Of a DNA stretch of 45,196 nucleotides, positions 24,406 through 31,813 are shown in pieces. The stretch spans positions 1-45,196 of the forward strand of contig NZ_JAHVAI010000017.1 in the NCBI RefSeq assembly GCF_019264375.1. The letters run 5' to 3'. Both the position numbers and the translations under genes were made by a program. The notes beneath the pieces were generated by a model that was given only the letters and a program-made list of their open reading frames with translations, searched no databases and was not told where the DNA came from. The DNA comes from Sedimentimonas flavescens. Its GTDB lineage: Bacteria; Pseudomonadota; Alphaproteobacteria; Rhodobacterales; Rhodobacteraceae. The first letter of the stretch is position 1, and every line of letters begins with the position of its first letter.

Positions 24406-25491
24406 GTGGGCCGCAACGGTCGTCGTTCAACAAACATGGCATTCACAAAGCTTTCCGTTCAGACCTTTGGCGTCGGCAAGGGCACTCCCGCCACGTCAAC
24501 ACCTGAAACCGACATCTGGGCAGTCTTCCGCGCGCTCAGAGATACTCGCAGCCTGTTCGGTCTCCGTCCAGGACATGTTCAAACGCTCCAAGCGATGCTG
24601 AGCTTTCTCAAGCCTGGGCATGGAGACACAGTCTTCGCTTCCAACGACGAGATCTGCCGTCGAGTTGGCGGGATCGATGAACGAACCCTCCGTAGGCACA
24701 TCGATCGCTTTGTTGAACTCGGTTTCATGAAGCGCCACGACAGCCCAAATCGCAAGAGATACCGAGTGAAGTCCTCCGAAGGTCAGTCCATTAGCTATGG
24801 CTTGTCGCTGGCTCCGTTGCTCGCGCGTGCCGGCGAACTACTTGCGACAGCCCAAGCGATGGAAAACGCTCGTCGGGATCGCGTGTTTTTGCGAAAGCAA
24901 ATCCTAACCAAACTTGCTCAGATCGACGAAGCTGACCCCGAGAACGAACTCACTCATCAGGTACGCCGAGTTCTTCGGAGGAAGCTCTCGATCGCGGAGT
25001 ATCGTGCTTTGCTCGGCGAACTGGAGGCTCAATGCAAACAGATGTCCACCGCGGTGGACGCACCAGAAACAATGAAACTGCCCGCCAATGACGGGCAAAC
25101 TGTCCGCCACCATTCTAAGTCTAAAAAAGAACAAAAAGATTTAGAAAGCGGGACCAACAGCGAAACACTTCCCCTGCAAACGCTCACAAGCGTTTGTGAC
25201 CAGGCTACATCGTTCGCAACCAACACACTTAGGAACTGGCACGATGTCGAAAGCCACGCGAGAACGCTCGCTCCAATGATGGGAATCCACGAAAGCACCT
25301 TCGAAAAGGCTGCTAGGAAGATAGGCTCTCAAAAAGCATCATGCGCCATCTTCATAATTCTCCAGATGAGCAATCGCATCCGAGACTTTGGAGCGTATTT
25401 CCACAGCATCACGCTCGGTCGCAGAGAAACTGACTTCAACCCATCACTGTTGTTGGAGAGGCTTTCTCATTCTGGGGCAGCAACTGCGTGA
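24406..25491 (+). CDS. repC: RepC, replication initiator
   Basis: A 361-aa initiator of the RepC family. N-terminal winged-helix part (~20-120; TVFASNDEICRRVGGIDERT, LRRHIDRFVELGFM) is well conserved, then a less ordered middle encoding the A+T-rich origin, and a C-terminal helical domain (SQKASCAIFIILQMSNRI). The GTG at 24406 has a purine-rich GGGGAAG before it; ATG 24436 (MAFTKL) is an alternative without a clear site. The ctRNA region lies directly upstream. Contains one candidate parS and ends on another. Confidence 0.92.
   Translation: MGRNGRRSTNMAFTKLSVQTFGVGKGTPATSTPETDIWAVFRALRDTRSLFGLRPGHVQTLQAMLSFLKPGHGDTVFASNDEICRRVGGIDERTLRRHIDRFVELGFMKRHDSPNRKRYRVKSSEGQSISYGLSLAPLLARAGELLATAQAMENARRDRVFLRKQILTKLAQIDEADPENELTHQVRRVLRRKLSIAEYRALLGELEAQCKQMSTAVDAPETMKLPANDGQTVRHHSKSKKEQKDLESGTNSETLPLQTLTSVCDQATSFATNTLRNWHDVESHARTLAPMMGIHESTFEKAARKIGSQKASCAIFIILQMSNRIRDFGAYFHSITLGRRETDFNPSLLLERLSHSGAATA
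25044..25059. promoter_or_regulatory. Candidate parS palindrome, copy 1
   Basis: GTCCACCGCGGTGGAC, a perfect 16-bp palindrome inside repC (encoding STAVD). repABC replicons carry short 16-bp palindromes bound by RepB; an identical copy lies 433 bases downstream. Confidence 0.75.
25079..25196. other. Predicted oriV region within repC
   Basis: An A+T-rich stretch (about 25112-25147, with CTAAAAAAGAACAAAAAG) is flanked by two perfect hairpins: TGCCCG/CGGGCA (25079-25097) and CAAACGCT/AGCGTTTG with a CACA loop (25177-25196). In characterised repABC plasmids oriV lies in an A+T-rich segment of repC, which fits. Confidence 0.6.
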
Positions 25492-25510
25492 TGTCCACCG
25501 CGGTGGACAT
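25491..25510. promoter_or_regulatory. Candidate parS palindrome, copy 2
   Basis: The same 16-bp palindrome as inside repC, extended here to a 20-bp perfect palindrome (ATGTCCACC-GC-GGTGGACAT) beginning at the last base of the repC stop codon. Confidence 0.8.
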
Positions 25511-25541
25511 GTTGAGAGGGAGAGATGGGCTGTGAAAGGGG

Positions 25542-25597
25542 TGACGGGAAGTGAGAACGGAAGAGTGGCTTCCGGCGCCCGTCGTGGAGAAGATCTG
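25542..25597 (+). promoter_or_regulatory. Shared 5' leader, type 1 (copy A)
   Basis: A ~56-nt leader running TGACGGGAAGTGAG, then AGAGTGGCTTCCGGCGCC and GTCGTGGAGAA directly before the ATG. It matches the leaders at 31759-31813 and 33653-33703 with few changes. It includes the ribosome site, so it may be a regulated translation-initiation region. Confidence 0.6.
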
Positions 25598-27766
25598 ATG
25601 GCGAAATCTGCCCAGAAAGTCACCCTGTCCCCGTCCCGGGACATTCCCTTCGACAAGCTCGTGCTGAGCCAGTCCAACGTCCGGCGCATCAAGGCCGGCA
25701 TCTCGGTCGAGGAACTGGCCGAAGACATCGCCCGCCGCGGGTTGCTGCAGAGCCTGAGCGTTCGGCCCATTCTGGCGGATGACGGGTCCGAGACCGGCAA
25801 GTTCGAAATCCCCGCTGGCGGCCGGCGCTTCCAAGCACTCTCGCTCCTGGTGAAGCAGAAGCGTCTGGCCAAGACGACACCCATCCCCTGCATCGTGCGG
25901 GATGCCAATTCCACCATCCTCGCCGAAGACGACTCACTCGCTGAGAACATGCAGCGCGCTGCCCTGCATCCGCTCGATCAGTTCCGCGCCTTCGCGGCGC
26001 TGCGGGAGAAGGGTCAGGGCGATGAGGAGATCGCAGCCGCTTTCTTCGTCACGCCGCAGGTGGTCAAACAGCGCCTGAAACTCGCAGCCGTGGCCCCTGC
26101 CCTGCTCGAGCTTTATGCCGAGGACGAGATGACGCTGGAGCAGCTGATGGCCTTCACGGTCAATCCGGATCACGAGCGCCAGGTTCAGGTCTGGGATGCG
26201 ATCAAGTCATCATGGAACAAGGAGCCCTATCAGATCCGGCGGATGCTGACGGAAACCTCGGTACGCGCCTCTGACCGTCGGGCCGTCTTTGTCGGCGTCG
26301 AGGCGTACGAGACGGCTGGTGGCACCATGTTGCATGACCTCTTCCAGGGCGATGACGGCGGCTGGCTGGAAGACCCGGCCCTGCTGGATCGTCAGGTCAG
26401 CGAGAAGCTTCAGGCTGAAGCCGAAGCGATCGCGACCGAAGGTTGGAAATGGATCGAGGTCTCGCTCGACCTGCCCTATGGCTACAGCCACGGTTTGCGG
26501 CGGCTGAGCGGAGACCCGGCGCCGATGACGGATGACGAAGGCGCGGCCCATGACAAACTGCTTGCCGAATACCGAGCGCTCGAAGAGGAATACGAGGGCC
26601 AGGATGAATTCCCCGAAGAGATCGACGCGCGTCTTGGCGAGTTGGAAGTCGCGATGGAGAAGCTCGAGGCCAGGCCGCTGATCTTCGACGCGGAGGAGAT
26701 CGCGAGGGCAGGGGCCTTCGTGACGCTTGATCGCTATGGCGAGCTTGCAGTTTATCGGGGCTTTGTCCGGCCCGAGGATGAACCTCGGGCAGACGTAGAC
26801 GTCCACAGCGGTGAACAGGCGGCAGACGGGCAGGGCGTTGAGCTTTCAACGGGGAGCAAAGTAGATGGTATCGGCCATGGCACGGTGATCACCTCTGCCG
26901 GTCAAATGCTTGGCGCGAACATGCCCGACGACGAGGACGATGGTGCGTTGAAGCCCTTGCCCGAGCGGCTGATCATGGAGTTGACGGCGCACCGGACATT
27001 GGCACTGCGGGAAGCTGTCGGGCGTTCTCCTGACGTCGCCCTGACGCTGCTGCTCCTGAAGCTCGTCAATGACACCTTCCGGACGTCCAGTTCGGCCGGC
27101 AGCTGCCTTGAGGCCTCGGTGCGTCACGTCTACATGTCCGCGCAGGCGAGCGATCTGAAGGATAGCGTGGTGGCAAAGCTGGTGGATGATCGCCACGCCG
27201 AGTGGGAGGCCGACTTGCCGCTCGGCGACGATGCCGTTCTTTGGGACTACCTGGCTTCCCTCGATCAGGCGAGCCGGCTGTCGCTACTCGCGCATTGCCT
27301 CAGCTTCGGGATCAACGCGCTCCATGAGAAGGTGAACCCTTATGGTGCCGGTATCTCCGCCAGCGGTTTGACCAAGCGGATGACACAGTCCGACTTGGTC
27401 GCACAGGCGGTCGAACTCGACATGGTCGAGGCGGGCTGGGAGCCGACGGTCGATACTTATCTGAACCGTGTGCCCAAGGCCCGGATCCTCGAGGCCGTGC
27501 GCGAGGCGAAAGGGGAGGGGACGGCGCAACTCCTCGATCATTTGAAGAAGGGCGAGATGGCGACCGAAGCCGAGCGTCTGCTGAAAGGCAGCGGCTGGTT
27601 GCCGGAGGTTCTTCGCCGTCACGACCTGGCGGCGCTCGATGCCGAAGACGGGCAGGGGGTGTCTGAGCCCGTTCCCGGCTCCGAGCAGGCCGAAGATGTC
27701 GACCTTCCCGCCTTCCTCACCGCTGAGCTGCCGAGCAATGAAGCATCGATGATGGCCGCGGAGTGA
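25598..27766 (+). CDS. Large ParB/RepB/Spo0J-family protein
   Basis: A 722-aa protein. Residues ~12-120 are a ParB N-terminal domain (SNVRRIKAGISVEELAED, PAGGRRFQALSLL, SLAENMQRAALHP) and ~125-180 a KorB-like HTH (FFVTPQVVKQRLKLAAVAP). The remaining 540 residues are acidic and helical, rich in Leu and Glu, and unlike RepB. Such long ParB-like proteins are common in plasmid maintenance or DNA-modification islands of alphaproteobacteria, where they may regulate transcription or DNA metabolism rather than partition. Start at 25598, preceded by GTGGAGAA; the upstream frame is the leader. Confidence 0.85.
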   Translation: MAKSAQKVTLSPSRDIPFDKLVLSQSNVRRIKAGISVEELAEDIARRGLLQSLSVRPILADDGSETGKFEIPAGGRRFQALSLLVKQKRLAKTTPIPCIVRDANSTILAEDDSLAENMQRAALHPLDQFRAFAALREKGQGDEEIAAAFFVTPQVVKQRLKLAAVAPALLELYAEDEMTLEQLMAFTVNPDHERQVQVWDAIKSSWNKEPYQIRRMLTETSVRASDRRAVFVGVEAYETAGGTMLHDLFQGDDGGWLEDPALLDRQVSEKLQAEAEAIATEGWKWIEVSLDLPYGYSHGLRRLSGDPAPMTDDEGAAHDKLLAEYRALEEEYEGQDEFPEEIDARLGELEVAMEKLEARPLIFDAEEIARAGAFVTLDRYGELAVYRGFVRPEDEPRADVDVHSGEQAADGQGVELSTGSKVDGIGHGTVITSAGQMLGANMPDDEDDGALKPLPERLIMELTAHRTLALREAVGRSPDVALTLLLLKLVNDTFRTSSSAGSCLEASVRHVYMSAQASDLKDSVVAKLVDDRHAEWEADLPLGDDAVLWDYLASLDQASRLSLLAHCLSFGINALHEKVNPYGAGISASGLTKRMTQSDLVAQAVELDMVEAGWEPTVDTYLNRVPKARILEAVREAKGEGTAQLLDHLKKGEMATEAERLLKGSGWLPEVLRRHDLAALDAEDGQGVSEPVPGSEQAEDVDLPAFLTAELPSNEASMMAAE

Positions 27767-27778
27767 TCTGGACCATCC

Positions 27779-27800
27779 GAGGGCGGGGAAACCCGCCCTC
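27779..27800 (+). terminator. Hairpin after the large ParB-like gene
   Basis: GAGGGCGGG pairs perfectly with CCCGCCCTC around a GAAA tetraloop, 13 bases after the stop codon. No U tract follows, so termination may be Rho-dependent, or the hairpin may protect the mRNA end. Confidence 0.6.
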
Positions 27801-27831
27801 AATCACATAAAATACAACAATATCAATATGA

Positions 27832-27853
27832 TGAATGCAAAGTGACGCATTCA
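27832..27853. promoter_or_regulatory. Inverted repeat before the 157-aa gene
   Basis: TGAATGC and GCATTCA, 8 bp apart, end 13 bases before ATG 27866 in an A+T-rich stretch. This is a plausible operator. Confidence 0.35.
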
Positions 27854-27865
27854 GGATGAGGAATC

Positions 27866-28339
27866 ATGTCTGCAACCACCATTCTCGACACCGCGCCCCT
27901 GGGCGCGCTCATTCGCTACACCGACAACAGTCCGAAACCACCTGCGCGGTTCACGAAGAAGCTCGCGGCCTGGGAACGCTCGAACGGCGTCGGCCGTCTC
28001 GTCAAAAAGGAGCCGCCGCGAGCCTATCCAACCTGGACGGCGCCGGCGTCGTTCACGCTGCACGAGGGGAACTTCTCCTCGGACGGGGTCATACTCGTGA
28101 CCATCATGCGAACGCATTTGGCTGACAGTGCGTTGACCTTCAAGGTAGCAGAGGAACCGAAGCCCGGACAGGTGCGCGTCCTGGTGGATTTTGGCGGCTG
28201 CACGGAGCTGCTCCACCTGGCCGAGTCTGTCACGGCTGCGGAACTCTGGATCGCCAGAGAAGGCTATCGCAACGCGCGGCTCGAGATCGTCGGCAGCGAG
28301 GGCGGCGATAGGGCAGGGGATGCGGAACTTGCCGCCTAA
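27866..28339 (+). CDS. Plasmid-type conserved hypothetical protein (157 aa)
   Basis: A soluble alpha/beta-looking protein containing GALIRYTDNSPKPPARFTKK near the start and FTLHEGNFSSDGVILVTIM in the middle. No domain recognised. AGGATGAGGAATC precedes the ATG. It follows the large ParB-like gene in the same direction, after a hairpin, and may have its own promoter. Confidence 0.7.
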   Translation: MSATTILDTAPLGALIRYTDNSPKPPARFTKKLAAWERSNGVGRLVKKEPPRAYPTWTAPASFTLHEGNFSSDGVILVTIMRTHLADSALTFKVAEEPKPGQVRVLVDFGGCTELLHLAESVTAAELWIAREGYRNARLEIVGSEGGDRAGDAELAA

Positions 28340-28724
28340 GCATGTAGAATCCAAGGGGTCCGCCAAAGCGCGGGCCTCTCACCCATCACGACTCTTTCCC
28401 GCGAGATCGCGGGGCACCATAGGGTCCAATCCAACACGAAACTAGCTCTGGTACCAAATGTCTGCCGGGAGGCTGGCAGCGATAGCATCAGCGGGACACC
28501 CGGCTCCAGTCAGCCGTCGCACCATCCCCCGCTCGCCATTCCCTTCCTTGCCCCGAATCCCGTCTTCGAGATCAACCCGCGAGGGGTCGGACTACGGGCG
28601 AGCCCGTGCCGCCGGGTGGATTCGGACGAGCCGAACGCACCCGGTGATGTCAGCCAGTCTTCGGGCCTGCGGGGTCCTGTCGCGCGGGGGATGGTCCTCC
28701 GCCTCCAAGACAGGAGCCAAACAG
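28340..28724. other. Gene-poor stretch before the 54-aa gene
   Basis: 385 bases without a credible gene. It includes a CCCGCG/CGCGGG hairpin near 28399-28414 and, at its end, the type 3 leader (28672-28724). Confidence 0.5.
28672..28724 (+). promoter_or_regulatory. Shared hairpin leader, type 3 (copy F)
   Basis: GGGTCCTGTCGCG ... GGTCC ... AAGACAGGAGCC before ATG 28725. CCTGTC (28676-28681) pairs with GACAGG (28709-28714). The layout matches the ssb leader at 30900-30949. The closing strand of the stem overlaps the purine-rich ribosome site. Confidence 0.5.
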
Positions 28725-28889
28725 ATGTCCCGCAAAGATGCTCACGCCTTCGCCGCTTCCCTCGCCGCCACGCTCATGGTCTCGATCGTCGTCTTCCAGG
28801 CAGGAGATGGAACCTTTGGCGCCGTCCCCGCCGATGAAATCGACGGAGACGAGGTACAGGTGGTGGGTGAGATCGACCCGTGGGCGTAA
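28725..28889 (+). CDS. 54-aa membrane or secreted peptide
   Basis: Starts MSRKDAHAFAASLAATLMVS with a hydrophobic core (~9-26) resembling a signal anchor, then an acidic tail (PADEIDGDEVQVVGEIDPWA). ACAGGAGCC is the ribosome site. It ends inside a hairpin. I do not recognise a family. The shared leader with ssb suggests co-regulation with the plasmid's DNA-processing genes. Confidence 0.55.
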   Translation: MSRKDAHAFAASLAATLMVSIVVFQAGDGTFGAVPADEIDGDEVQVVGEIDPWA

Positions 28890-28902
28890 AGCCCACGGGG
28901 TC
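28875..28902 (+). terminator. Hairpin overlapping the stop of the 54-aa gene
   Basis: GACCCGTGGGC pairs with GCCCACGGGGTC (one bulged base) around GTAAA, which contains the stop codon. No U tract. Confidence 0.5.
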
Positions 28903-29143
28903 GAAGACAGCTCGGGCTCGGGGCAAAGCTCCGATCCGGGCCTTTCGCTTGTCCACCGTTCCGGCCGACCGGCAGACTGAGCCGACGATGGTCGGCATGC
29001 CTTTGCATTAAGAAAACAAGCTCGAGCGTCAGCCAATCTGGCTTTGCACAGACATCAGCGGTCAATTGCAGTGCAATGAATGCAGCTTGAACATCGTCAG
29101 GGTTCGTCGGAAGCTGCGTTATATTTGGTTCAGGTCACGTCGC

Positions 29144-30196
29144 ATGCTCTACAAATCATTGATTTCCTTATACGGTTCATCGCTTGCGGGTAAATCGGCT
29201 CCTGCTGACGACCTGGTTTGGCACTTTGCGCCGTCCGAGGATCTGAGGCTTTTTCGCGAGTATGCGCTCGATGCCCTGCAGCAGGCGAAAGTGTACCTGC
29301 TCGACCATATGGCTGCAGCCTATGCCGATACGCTTCATGACGCAGTCGCCAAACAGGCTTCGGAAACCGGTCTTCCCGCAATGGCCATTCTGGGTGAGGT
29401 AAAGCTCCCCGCCGACGTTGTTTGGGTCGAATTCGACGATCGAGAGCTGGGTGTCGCGCGCTTTGAACGGGCTTCACCTGTAACGAGACATGACGACAAA
29501 CCCGTAGGCACTGGTCTACGCGGCTATCTCATCGATGATCGAAACAAGGGCCACTTGCGGATCACGATGTTCCATCGCCGCGAGAATTCGCGGGTCGTCG
29601 ATCCAATCTGCGCTTTGCTCGTGAAGCGAATTCCGACAGGCGAGTTGAATTACGACAACGTCGAAGTCGAGTTGAGCCGTTCCATGGTCGAATTCCGTGT
29701 GCGGAGCGGTGATACGATGGAAATGATCAACGGTCGGCGCACGGTGCACCAAGTTGAAACAGGCTACGACCTGTTCATCCCTTACGCGCTCTTTGCGATG
29801 CTGGTTTCCCCGGACTTGGGTGGCATCATTCCCACGGAAAACGAGACGTTCACAGCCAAGGATGCAAAGACCGCTCGAAAGTTCGGGAAGTCCTGGATTC
29901 TAGGCGCGCAGAAATCCCATCTTACAATCCGCATTGGTCCGCAGGCCGCGGCTCACATGCAGGAGCGGCAGGCTCGCCTTGAGTTCGAGCGTCAGGTCCA
30001 GGACGGGCGAAGCGGCCCTGTTCGCCATTGGGTGAGCGAACATGAGCGGCGCTATCGCAGCGGTAAAGTTGTGTTGGTGAAGGGGCACCACAGAGGGCAA
30101 TTGCCTGCGCCTAATCTGCCAACGCGTGTGATGGGACCAAAACCCGAGGCAACGATTTTCGAGTTGGACACAATTGATCCGCCCAACCTAGACTGA
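29144..30196 (+). CDS. Hypothetical protein, plasmid/phage type (350 aa)
   Basis: A mixed alpha/beta protein. The N-terminal half contains HFAPSEDLRLFREYALDALQ, the middle VELSRSMVEFRVRSGDTMEM, and the basic C-terminal region GPVRHWVSEHERRYRSG then KVVLVKGHHRGQLP. This last block recurs in phage- and plasmid-encoded proteins, where its role is unknown. Base use is visibly less G+C-rich than in the neighbours, suggesting separate acquisition. I prefer ATG 29144 (MLYKSL) over the earlier 29066, but neither has a strong ribosome site. Confidence 0.6.
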   Translation: MLYKSLISLYGSSLAGKSAPADDLVWHFAPSEDLRLFREYALDALQQAKVYLLDHMAAAYADTLHDAVAKQASETGLPAMAILGEVKLPADVVWVEFDDRELGVARFERASPVTRHDDKPVGTGLRGYLIDDRNKGHLRITMFHRRENSRVVDPICALLVKRIPTGELNYDNVEVELSRSMVEFRVRSGDTMEMINGRRTVHQVETGYDLFIPYALFAMLVSPDLGGIIPTENETFTAKDAKTARKFGKSWILGAQKSHLTIRIGPQAAAHMQERQARLEFERQVQDGRSGPVRHWVSEHERRYRSGKVVLVKGHHRGQLPAPNLPTRVMGPKPEATIFELDTIDPPNLD

Positions 30197-30949
30197 ACCC
30201 GGAGTTTTCCATGCAGTCATCTCGTCTGTCGTCAATCTATCGTCGTCACATTGACGAACAGCCGTAGTTTTCGGCCTTGATCGGACCAGGTCGGTGCCAA
30301 AAGCTCAGGGTGCCGGAAACCCTGCGATACCGGCGCACAAGCGGATTCCATTCTCCCCGATCAGTTCGGCCAGGAAGTGGTCCATCCCTTGGCGATGGCT
30401 TCCGCATTGGTGCAACCTTTCGCCATCTGCCAATCCGAGACCGTGGAGATTGACCTGGCGACTTTCTTCCGCATTTTCTGCAGAGCGTTGGGCGACAATG
30501 TCCCGAGATCGAAATCAGTTATTTGGTGCGGTCGGTGTCCGGAATATTCCGGTATCGATAGCCCGTCGCGGTAGGGCCCTGCATTTCCCGGCAGGCAAGG
30601 GCAGGGGTGAGAGCTGGTGATAGCCACTTAGGCCGCTAGCGGTGTGCTGGGCTTTGGTTCAAACAGTCCCGATTGGCAAGGGGACATGGTCTGGCATGGG
30701 CTCCCCGCATCTCTCTGTCTCCTGGGCCATCCCTTCGACTGACAATCCCCTAATCCCGTTCGGTCTCCTGCGCGCAACCCCGCGTCAGTCCGGGCCGTGT
30801 TGGCCGCCTTTGGCGTCCTGCCCGCTCCACCCCGGTCCTCTGGGGGTGTCCGGTGTCCATGTTGTCCACCGTGCACGCGTCACCCGATGGGCTTTTTCAG
30901 GGTCTTGTCGAAGGGACGGTCCCGAAGACAGGAAACACAGGAGCTTATC
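30197..30949. other. 753-base stretch without a convincing gene
   Basis: Several overlapping short frames exist on both strands (for example a minus-strand frame over 30361-30627), but none has a clear start signal or recognisable motif. CCGGAGTTTTCC directly before an 18-codon frame at 30211 resembles the start of the type 2 leader. The region may be decayed remains of former genes. The ssb leader lies at its right end. Confidence 0.4.
30900..30949 (+). promoter_or_regulatory. Shared hairpin leader, type 3 (copy G), upstream of ssb
   Basis: GGGTCTTGTCGAAGGGACGG then TCCCGAAGACAGGAAACACA before the ATG. CTTGTC (30904-30909) pairs with GACAGG (30927-30932) with one G-U pair, and GGGA/TCCC forms an inner stem. 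The same pattern precedes the gene at 28725. Confidence 0.5.
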
Positions 30950-31354
30950 ATGCAGAACATCGTCATCCTCGCCGGCAACACCGGTCAGACCCCCGAAGTC
31001 CGCACCACCCAGAGCGGCACCAAGATCACCAACTTCAGCCTCGCCACCTCGCGTCCCCGCCTCTCGGAAGGCCGTGTGATGCGCGACGAGAACGGCTACC
31101 GGGTCATGGACACCGAATGGCACCGCATCACCTGCTTCAACGGTCTCGGCAAGACGGTCGCTGAGCATTGCGAAAAGGGCATGAAGGTCCTCGTCCACGG
31201 CCGCATCCACTACACCAAGTGGATCGATAGCATGGGGAACGACCGCTACGGCTGCGAGATCATCGCCGAAAAGGTCGACTTCCTGAGCCGCCCGAAGTCG
31301 GCCGAGAACGAAAACCCCGAGCTGGTAGACCGTGACGATGAGATCCCGTTCTGA
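30950..31354 (+). CDS. ssb: Single-stranded DNA-binding protein
   Basis: A 134-aa SSB. The OB fold runs over residues 1-~115 (QNIVILAGNTGQTPEVRTTQ, TEWHRITCFNGLGKTVAEHC, KGMKVLVHGRIHYTKW), and the protein ends DDEIPF, the acidic tip that binds replication and repair proteins. The linker is very short, as in many plasmid-encoded SSBs, which assist plasmid replication and establishment. CACAGGAGC precedes the ATG. The GNTGQ sequence replaces the usual GNLGR of chromosomal SSB. Confidence 0.93.
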   Translation: MQNIVILAGNTGQTPEVRTTQSGTKITNFSLATSRPRLSEGRVMRDENGYRVMDTEWHRITCFNGLGKTVAEHCEKGMKVLVHGRIHYTKWIDSMGNDRYGCEIIAEKVDFLSRPKSAENENPELVDRDDEIPF

Positions 31355-31373
31355 GGAACGGGCTCTCCCCCTT

Positions 31374-31412
31374 GGACCCGGTGGGGCAACCCGCCGGGTC
31401 CTATGTTGTTTT
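31374..31412 (+). terminator. Terminator after ssb
   Basis: GGACCCGG (31374-31381) pairs with CCGGGTCC (31394-31401), with a further GGG/CCC inner stem and a GCAA loop, followed by TATGTTGTTTT. Confidence 0.7.
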
Positions 31413-31418
31413 AGGAAA

Positions 31419-31712
31419 CTATCGGTCCGATTTCGCCTTCACGGCGCTCCGCACCAGCTTGCCGAAGGCGCGGTCCTTTTCGCGGCGCTCGGCAAGGCTG
31501 GCGGAGTTGAAGGCATCCTCGGCCTGTAGTTTATGCCAGCGGGCGAGCCGCGCAGGGTCGAGGCTGCAGTCTTCGACGGCAGCGAGGATGGCGCAGCCGG
31601 GCTCAGTCTCATGCTCGCAGTCGGTGAACCGGCATCTTGCAGCTAGCGCCCCGATATCCTCGAACACGTCGGCGATGCCTGCGGCAGCATCGGTCAGCCG
31701 CAATTCGCGCAT
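31419..31712 (-). pseudogene. rsgA: Orphan C-terminal fragment of RsgA (ribosome-small-subunit GTPase A)
   Basis: 97 residues match the end of RsgA: the start GMREL is the residue block after the GTPase DTPG motif, then the zinc-binding set C-x4-C-x-H-x5-C (CRFTDCEHETEPGC), and the closing EDAFNSASLAERREKDRAFG. The OB fold and all GTPase motifs are missing, and the sequence before the ATG does not match RsgA. As a GTPase it cannot work; a retained zinc-finger peptide is possible because the frame is open. Confidence 0.8.
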
Positions 31713-31758
31713 GCCTCTCCCGCCTCTTTCGAGAGTTACAGGAGTGCCGGTTTCCCGG

Positions 31759-31813
31759 TGACGGGTTGAGGGCTGGGAGAGTGGCTCCCGGCGCCTGTCG
31801 CGGAGGAATGCCG
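31759..31813 (+). promoter_or_regulatory. Shared 5' leader, type 1 (copy B)
   Basis: TGACGGGTTGAGGGCTGG, then GAGAGTGGCTCCCGGCGCC, then TGTCGCGGAGGAATGCCG before ATG 31814. Closest to copy A; the GGAGG ribosome site is in the conserved part. Confidence 0.65.

Noticed and set aside
26801-26816. GTCCACAGCGGTGAAC, 14 of 16 bases as in the parS candidate
   Set aside because: The two changes break the palindrome and it lies in coding sequence; chance resemblance is likely.
28340-28460. Possible tRNA-like folding
   Set aside because: Hairpins are present but no T-loop, acceptor stem or CCA end can be assembled.
30361-30627. 88-codon minus-strand frame
   Set aside because: No ribosome site or recognisable motif, and other frames overlap it; left as unassigned sequence.
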